Shown here: piece by piece, positions 58,501-64,000 of the stretch | How positions within the stretch are numbered: the stretch's first letter is position 1 | Layout of the letters: every line of letters starts with the position of its first letter | DNA from: Gari tellinella | Taxonomy: Eukaryota > Mollusca > Bivalvia > Cardiida > Psammobiidae | DNA length: 64,000 bases | Assembly: GCA_922989275.2 (NCBI GenBank) | Contig: OV277857.1 | Location: forward strand, 1,984,001 to 2,048,000 | Direction: 5' to 3' | Notes under the pieces: model-generated | Told to the model about the DNA's origin: nothing | What the model saw: only the letters and a program-made list of their open reading frames with translations | Database searches by the model: none | Position numbers and translations under genes: made by a program

Positions 58501-61500
58501 GGCACATCTATGAAGTAACAGGTTAAATAGAGGATCTTGTATGAGTGCTCATTATTTATCATCTTTAATAAACGAGTTGACTAAGATAATATGACGCGAG
58601 CCCTGGCAAGCGTCATCTTCATTTTAGTCAACGAGTTTATTAAAAATGATAAATAATGAGCACGAATGTGAGATTCTATTTATCACATAAAAAGTTTAAG
58701 CACCTATAAAATTAATTGAAGCCGTAGTTTGTAGACCCTCTGCTATATAGAATTTCTGCCAAAACGTTATGTTGTTTACGTTAACGTCATAGTAAATGAA
58801 GTCATCTGGTGTCTTGCTACATGCAGCGCTTGTGGACGAACAAGTTGGGCCTGAGCCCAAAAAACGATATACCACTAGTGGATTACGATATTTATACAAT
58901 CGCTTTATGCAACTCCCAAACCACAAATTATGTGATAAACGTTCTTTCATACAGATCAGGATATCAGTCAAGCCTTGGGCACGAGTAATTTTCAGTTAAA
59001 AGTTGAAGAGATTTTACTGAAAATTACTCAACTATGGTATAATGTGTGAAGCAATGCATTCAAACATACAAAATTGATCTCTTTCTTTCGATTGTCCATA
59101 CTAGTAGAATAAATCCATTCACAAACGGCAAATGAGGCCATGGTCAGCAATGGCCAAATCAAAAGATTGTATGCAATAGAAGTGAACAATTTAAATGTCT
59201 CTTACTGTGTTGTTCTTCGAGATCTGCTATGAAGGCACTTAGCTCCTCCTCTCGGGCCTGGGACCTCTTACCGAGAGCCTTCAGGTCATCTGAGCGACCC
59301 CGCTCTACACTATCTCTAGCTAGCTTGGCCAGGTGTAACTACAACACAAGGCATCATAATGTGTAAATACAATCACAGTATTAGTTGAAGGCAGCACTAG
59401 TTATAATACAGTAGAACCCTTATACTATATGTATACAGTAAAACCTCTCTATTACAACCACTAATTTGTGTTAATTATTGGTTTTTCAAGGTAGGTTACT
59501 GCTTAAAGCAATGTGGCAGTGAAACAGTAAGCTCCTTTAGGAGCTTTCTGTTTCACTGTCACCTTGTTTAAAGCTTTCACCTTTCTTTTATACATTTTGT
59601 ACAATCAATAAGCCTTCATTTAGTGGTTGCAATAGAGAGGTTTTAATGTATAAGAATACTTGATTTTTCAAGGTAACAGACCCCTAAAAAGCAATCCCAA
59701 GCTGTATTTTGATAAAAAGAAATTGTAACTTAAAATCTTGAAAAGTTATCATCCGTAAACCAAAGTTTGACATGCCCTCCTGCTGACAATTCCAAACTTA
59801 TAACCAGAATTTTTTCAGAAAATAATCTGGTTAAGAAGGCATATCTATGGAGTTAAGGGTTTCCGCAGGTTTAACTGTATCAACAACCATTTTAACAATG
59901 GCGCAAATATTTCATGTAACACAGACTCTTCCCCTATGCCTGTATAGACGTGTCAGTACTGCATGTCTTACCTCTCTCTCTAGTGCCTGTGTATTGGAGG
60001 TGAGATGTATACACTCCTCCTTACTGTTCACCAACTCTCTCTCCGCTTTGTTCAGCCTCCGCTTGAAATCATCTATCTCACTAACATGTCTACTCTTCTC
60101 CTGAAAGTTAAACAAGATTGGCCATCGAACAAATATTTTGCAATAATGCTAGAACTATTTCTGACTATTAAACCATAACTCAATTGATACACAATTTAAT
60201 GCATTTCATTATTCCTCCACTGAAGAAAATAGTCACAATTTATACTTCCATGAACATGTGCCATTACAAATATTTTCTATATCCTAGAAGATGGTAGCTT
60301 AAAACAGGCTGTAAGGGCAGTTGTTTGAGTGATTAAAGGAAGCTTTAGTTTAAAGCAGACTGCTCCTGTAGGACTTTTTCTGCTTTAAATTCATCTTGCT
60401 TTAAGCAGTATCTGCCATAAACACAGATTGAGTAATTGAAGGAAGCTTTAGTTTAAAGCGGACTGCTCCTGTAGGACTTTTCTGAGCAGCATGCAGAATA
60501 TTTTAGACCAGATTGCCAACTCGCTCAGGTTCATTCACCCTTTCCATAACTGAACGCACAACTTAATGCTCCTAAAGAATTCTGATTGACCTGCTTTGAA
60601 TATTCCCTCATTTTTAAAACTAGAAACAGGCTTTGGGGTAAAGGATAAGGCAAGCTTATTCTATGTAATTTAACTTGAGGTAAAGGGTTAACCCTTTACC
60701 TGATAGCCTATTTCAGATATTGAAAATAGGTGACTACTTAAAGCAGGTTGAAAGTAAAGCAGAATGTGCCTGAAGGCGCATTCTGCTTTTCTTTCAGCCT
60801 GCTTTAAGCTATTCTATGCTAGAATATAGAAAATATTCCCTATAATAGATATTCATGACTTATTAATTTGGAACTACAGTCGAGCACCAGTATCTCGAAC
60901 GTCAGAATCTCGATTACAATGCCTATCTCGACAATAGTCTCAAGTCCCGGAAATATTTGTTCTTATTCTTATGTAATCTTACCTGCCCTATTTCGACTAT
61001 GGCTAATCTCGATTATCCCCGGTATTTCGACTATAGATTTTGCCCATTTAATTGTTCTCAATTAACACCCAGTATCCCGACGACTGTAAGTCATCATGCA
61101 TTGATACGCTCGCCTACTTTGATCGCGAGTATCGGACTGTGGAAATGACAGGTTAAATCATTAACCGGAACTATCAGTAGCTTTACACGTTGGCTGAATG
61201 GGTGTTAGGTGATAATTGTCAAACAACAGTAAATTATCACCTAAAGTTTGGTCGCCGCATCCTTAAAATCAGTCTCCTAATAACAGTCATTATCGGTGTT
61301 GATTCAATTCATCAAGAGTAGCCCCCCTTGATAAAACGGATGTTGAAAAAAAACAGTACCGCGGAGAAGGAAGGAAAATACGAATAATACACGAAATTCC
61401 GTGATAAACAAAACAGAGCGGTAAAAAGCTATACATAGCTTATGTTATATTGTTATGAACTGTCCGACAAATAAATATTGAGCTGAATCGACCGAGATGT

Positions 61501-62358
61501 CTTGCTGAATCCAGGTCAATGTCTCATGAATATTCAATGAGGTCAAACGCATGAAATGTACGCAATTGACCCACATGTCTTAAATACTAAATATAAGGAT
61601 TTATTACGAATTATGCTTATCGCAATTACTTTTTCTTAACCTAGGGTGGTTTTTTATAACAGCTCCAATGAATTTCATTGTGATTTCCTAAGTAAAACGA
61701 GGTTTTCGTGAGTATTTGACAGCCGGAAGTAAACCGGTTTGTTGATGCGCAGCTTTACCGGACGCGCAGACTTACCGTCACTCGACTGTAATAACCAAAA
61801 CAACCCATGTATAATTTCATGTTCGGTGTTTGCAAAATAAATATGTTACGTTCGCAGCTATTCAATATAATCTCCCTGGTCAAGTACTTAATAAAATGTG
61901 AGTTATTGATTGTCTATCTTTATCGTCCAAGTTTTATGTACAAAAATTACATCGAAATCGGCATATAACGTGTTAAAAACGTTACGGCATTTCACAAACA
62001 CGCGAAAGTACACACGTACAGCGGTTTTATTGTTCACAGGCTTACTTTCTGTAAGTTTTGAATTTTTTACCAGTTTGGTTATCTCGAGCCCATGCTTATC
62101 TCGACGCTATTTCGATCGTCCCGCCACAGTCGAGATACTGAAGTTCGACTGTATTTTCTTCAGCGGAGAAATATCTCATATTCGCTAAAAGTCGCTTCTA
62201 TAAGGGAAAGGGTTAAGCAAGGTGATTGTATATAATTTTACCTGGTCCCTCTCTCTTCTCAGGTTATCTAGCTCTGTTCTCAGTCGACTGGACTCATTCA
62301 TGGCTTGACTCTTCTGTATTTTAGCATTGGTACTCTCGGCATTGAAATTTTCTGTGGC
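55318..62358 (-). CDS. CEP89: CEP89 (centrosomal protein 89) C-terminal part, six exons
   Basis: CEP89/CCDC123 is a coiled-coil component of centriole distal appendages needed for ciliation. Exons: 62242-62358, 59972-60100, 59206-59338, 57985-58102, 57271-57445, 55318-55560 (TAG 55318-55320). They join without frame breaks into about 304 residues, nearly all charged heptad-type coiled coil with no membrane segment. Recognition rests on the order AFIADLEEQHS, EMDTMLSKQNKLIGKLKTEC, LEDQVEQHSRVQEKMKERLK and LLTRLSSLQRDRTVLARELE, which follow the C-terminus of vertebrate CEP89 as I recall it. The N-terminal exons must lie beyond the right edge; none were seen between 62,359 and 64,000. The last exon runs about 50 residues past the point where the vertebrate protein is recalled to end. 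Other long coiled-coil centrosomal proteins are less likely. Confidence 0.82.
55985..56302. mobile_element. Family C MITE
   Basis: CAGTAAAACCTCTCTATCA ... GACAGGTTTTACTG flanked by TA; perfect hairpin AAAGCAAGGTGAATGTAAAA / complement around CTCCTGAAGGAG. Right part lengthened. 56,303-57,060 holds nothing recognised. Confidence 0.8.
57271..57445 (-). CDS. CEP89: CEP89 exon (LEDQVEQH...EKMKERLK)
   Basis: Acceptor TTTTTCAG, donor CAG|GTAACT. 58 full codons including GHLKDLEDQVEQHSRVQEKM, the segment most diagnostic of CEP89. Enters phase 2, leaves phase 0. Confidence 0.88.
57985..58102 (-). CDS. CEP89: CEP89 exon (EMDTMLSKQNKLIGKL)
   Basis: Acceptor TCTTGAAG, donor AATAG|GTAAGG. Encodes HTTSEMDTMLSKQNKLIGKL and ECRKQAGQLELILKKN, with split codons both ends. 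Confidence 0.88.
58152..58402. mobile_element. Family A MITE in CEP89 intron
   Basis: TTAACCCTTCACCCTATAGC ... TTATGGGGTAATGATTTA; hairpin AAAGCAGGTTGAAAGTAAAG. A degenerate relative is at 57,060-57,256. Confidence 0.75.
58403..58476. repeat. Short inverted repeat
   Basis: TTTCAAAGTTAAAATGTGGC is mirrored immediately by gccacattttaactttgaaa; outer arms TTGAACATAT / ATATGTTCAA. Confidence 0.85.
58533..58686. repeat. Hairpin element with CTCATTATTTATCAT arms
   Basis: TGCTCATTATTTATCATCTT TAATAAAC and its complement enclose a GTTGACTAA..GACGC..GCGTC centre. About 154 bp. Confidence 0.8.
59206..59338 (-). CDS. CEP89: CEP89 exon (coiled coil)
   Basis: Acceptor GTTGTAG, donor CACA|GTAAGA. Encodes LHLAKLARDSVERGRSDDLK and ends ELSAFIADLEEQH plus the first base of a serine codon. 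Confidence 0.87.
59436..59648. mobile_element. Family C MITE in CEP89 intron
   Basis: CAGTAAAACCTCTCTATTAC ... GCAATAGAGAGGTTTTAATG flanked by TA, hairpin TTAAAGCAATGTGGCAGTGA with a few arm mismatches. Confidence 0.82.
59972..60100 (-). CDS. CEP89: CEP89 exon (coiled coil)
   Basis: 43 codons, phase 0 at both ends; acceptor CTTTCAG, donor GAG|GTAAGA. Encodes EKSRHVSEIDDFKRRLNKAE and ECIHLTSNTQALERE. Confidence 0.87.
60688..62216. mobile_element. Family A MITE split by a TA-insertion
   Basis: TTAACCCTTTACCTGATAGC ... AGGGAAAGGGTTAA; the two halves join as TTTGGAACTA|TTTTCTTCAG, the family consensus, when 60,877-62,151 plus one TA is removed. In the CEP89 intron. Confidence 0.85.
60877..62151. 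mobile_element. 1.27-kb TA-insertion with CAGTCGA ends
   Basis: Terminal inverted repeats CAGTCGAGCACCAGTATCTC and CAGTCGAACTTCAGTATCTC (complement), TA at 60,875-60,876 and 62,152-62,153. Subterminal TATTTCGACTAT and TCTCGATTA words recur. Resembles non-autonomous pogo/Tigger-type elements; no transposase frame seen, and short ORFs inside have no recognised similarity. Confidence 0.82.
62242..62358 (-). CDS. CEP89: CEP89 exon (coiled coil, leftmost in protein)
   Basis: 39 codons, phase 0 at both ends; acceptor ATATAG, donor CAG|GTAAAA. Encodes ATENFNAESTNAKIQKSQAM and SRLRTELDNLRRERDQ. Confidence 0.85.
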
Positions 62359-62450
62359 CTATATTGGTAAACAATAAATGAAGCGTTAAACCTTTAATCA
62401 ACATCAGTGTAAATCACCTACATCAAACTGTATCCAAGGCAGGTTACAGC

Positions 62451-62703
62451 TTAACCCTTTACTCCATAGATACACATTTTAACACATTTGATTTATTCCT
62501 CCACTGATGAAAATAGTTCCAATTCATATAGTCATGAACATGTACCAAAAGAAATGTTTTCATTTTTTTTTTACAGATGATAGCTTAAAGCAGTTGAAAG
62601 TAACATAGAATGAGACTAAAGGTACATTCTGCTTTACCTTCAACCTGCTTTAAGTGGTCACCTGTCTGCAATACTATAAACAGTCTATGGAGAAAAGGGT
62701 CAA
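62451..62703. mobile_element. Family A MITE next to a family C-type hairpin
   Basis: TTAACCCTTTACTCCATAG ... ATGGAGAAAAGGGTCAA, followed directly by a GCAAGATGAAAGTAAAGCAT / complement hairpin (62,706-62,760). Confidence 0.7.
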
Positions 62704-62833
62704 AGCAAGATGAAAGTAAAGCATAAGGAGGTTTCTGCTTTACTTTCATCTTGCTTTAAGCTACTACCTGTATTCAATACAATATATAAATATTCAATTG
62801 TTACATATGAGGTAGGAAGAAATGTTAAACATC

Positions 62834-63078
62834 TGGGGGCCCGTTTCATGAAACTTTGTACGACTAAAACAGTGGTAAGTCAAAACTTTAAAATACATTT
62901 GATTTTTGATTTCTCTACCTAATCCTGTCTTATGGACATCTCTTTGGAATCGTCTTTTCAAGACGATTCCAAAGAGATGTCACAAGACAGGATTAGATGG
63001 AGAAATAAATAATAATTGATATATTTATAATCTGACTTGCGACAACATTTGTCATACAAAGTTTTATGAAACGGGCCA
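62834..63078. mobile_element. Family D MITE, intact
   Basis: GGGGGCCCGTTTCATGAAAC ... GTTTTATGAAACGGGCC; central hairpin TCTTTGGAATCGTCTTTTCA with perfect arms. Confidence 0.85.
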
Positions 63079-63091
63079 CTGTACCATAGTA

Positions 63092-63280
63092 CAGTGAAAC
63101 CTCCTTATAACAACCAATTGAAAGAATGCTAATTGATTATATGAAAGACAGGTGGCAGCATAAAGCAAAGAAAAGTAAAACAGTAAGCTCCTGAAGAATC
63201 TTTCTGTTTTACTTTCACTTTGCTTGAAGCCACCACCTGTCTTTAACACAATTTTTTTTAAGTAAGTCGTTGTGGTTTTA
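63092..63280. mobile_element. Family C MITE, eroded
   Basis: CAGTGAAACCTCCTTATAAC on the left, imperfect AAAGCAAAGAAAAGTAAAAC hairpin, right end GTGGTTTTAAC poorly kept. Confidence 0.6.
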
Positions 63281-63319
63281 ACATAACAAAATATGATTGC
63301 CGAAATGAATTATTAACAA

Positions 63320-63961
63320 GACTGCACGTTCAATAAATGCTTATGCCCCCGGTGGCATCCTTGACAAAATATTCTGAATCTTTTCTAAGTCCAAATTAGG
63401 TCAAGTCAAACTGAGCTTGGGTATTACTGGTGGGTTGGTAATGGTCCAAGGCAATAACTGTATAAGTATAGAAGCATTGTAGTAAGTAGTGTTGATGCTA
63501 GACGAAACGGTAAAATCTAGTTAACCAAGAAATAGCCCATTCAAAATATTCTAAGTCCAAATTAGGTCAAGTCAAGATCAAAATCAAGGTTGGGTGATAT
63601 TGGTGGATAGGGAATGGTTCAAGGCAACAACTGTATAAGTATCCAAGCATTGGAGTAAGCGGTGTTGATGCTAGACGAAACGGTAATATCTAGTTAACCA
63701 AGAAATAGCCCATTCAAAATATTCTAAGTCCAAATTAGGTCAAGATCAAGGTCAAAATCAAGGTTGGGTATTATTGGTGGCTAGGGAATGGTCCAAGGCA
63801 ACAACTGTATAAGTATCCAAGCATTTGAATAAGCGGTGTTGATGCTAGACAAAACGGTAAAATCTACTTAACCTGGTGACGGACGGACGGAAGGACAGGA
63901 CGATTACTATATGCTCCCGGCATCGATAACTCCCGCATCTATCGATGCCGGGGGCATAACA
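63320..63961. repeat. ~175-bp tandem repeat with hairpin tail
   Basis: Three units each with ATTCTAAGTCCAAATTAGGT, AATGGTCCAAGGCAACAACT and GGTGTTGATGCTAGACGAAA, entered through TGCCCCCGGTGGCATCCTTG and ending in GACGGACGGACGGAAGG and a CCGGCATCGATA/TATCGATGCCGG hairpin. A related sequence is broken by the MITE at 40,134. Confidence 0.8.
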
Positions 63962-64000
63962 AATTTAATCTTTGCATCTTACCCTTTTACCCACATAGAA

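Noticed and set aside
1..64000. tRNA, rRNA or snRNA genes
   Set aside because: No cloverleaf with A and B boxes, rRNA core or Sm-site structure was recognised by eye; the abundant hairpins belong to MITEs. A covariance-model scan would be decisive.

Overview
The window is nuclear DNA from an animal with spliced genes, most likely a bivalve mollusc. The reasons are: three conserved metazoan genes split into short exons with GT/AG introns; AT-rich sequence; frequent ACATGTA words; and a very dense population of short hairpin-bearing inverted-repeat elements, plus repeats whose ends read ACAAGAGGGCC and CAGGTGAGCTAAA. The bivalve call is inference from repeat style; the protein calls are firm.

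Three genes were recognised, all on the minus strand. (1) AP2S1, the sigma subunit of the clathrin adaptor AP-2, has coding exons at 25782-25633, 23774-23601 and 22768-22667. The missing initiator codon probably sits in an ATG-only exon, best candidate 27766-27764. (2) A YIF1-family gene (Golgi/ER five-pass membrane protein, partner of YIP1) has eight exons from 43123 down to 35916. Only its short first exon is uncertain (weak candidate 44236-44212). (3) The 3' part of CEP89 (centriole distal-appendage coiled-coil protein) has six exons from 62358 down to 55318; the 5' part lies beyond the right edge. The genes are unrelated in function and are simply neighbours. Exon phases and reading frames join exactly in all three.

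Layout: 1-22,600 has no supported host gene. It holds fold-backs, hairpin MITEs, a 1.4-kb tandem duplication (10,352-15,315) and, in its second copy, a decayed 2.2-kb DNA transposon carrying a lattice of GTGATATCAC palindromes and a broken transposase tail. 22,667-27,770 is AP2S1, with an hAT-like insertion inside another MITE in its first intron. 28,000-35,900 is intergenic and packed with TTAA-type MITEs. 35,916-44,240 is YIF1. 44,690-45,760 is a ~168-bp tandem repeat. 46,150-47,130 is a CpG-richer stretch with a TATA box and a short basic ORF. 51,474-54,215 is a ~49-bp tandem array split by a young element with 491-bp direct terminal repeats. 55,318-62,358 is CEP89, whose first visible intron holds a MITE split by a 1.3-kb TA-insertion.

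The most informative non-gene content is nested transposition with readable target duplications (TTAA, TA, 5 bp, 7 bp), and the fact that MITE families with different ends and different target sites carry similar central hairpins. All coordinates, splice sites and repeats were read by eye; no homology search was run, and family names rest on recalled protein families.
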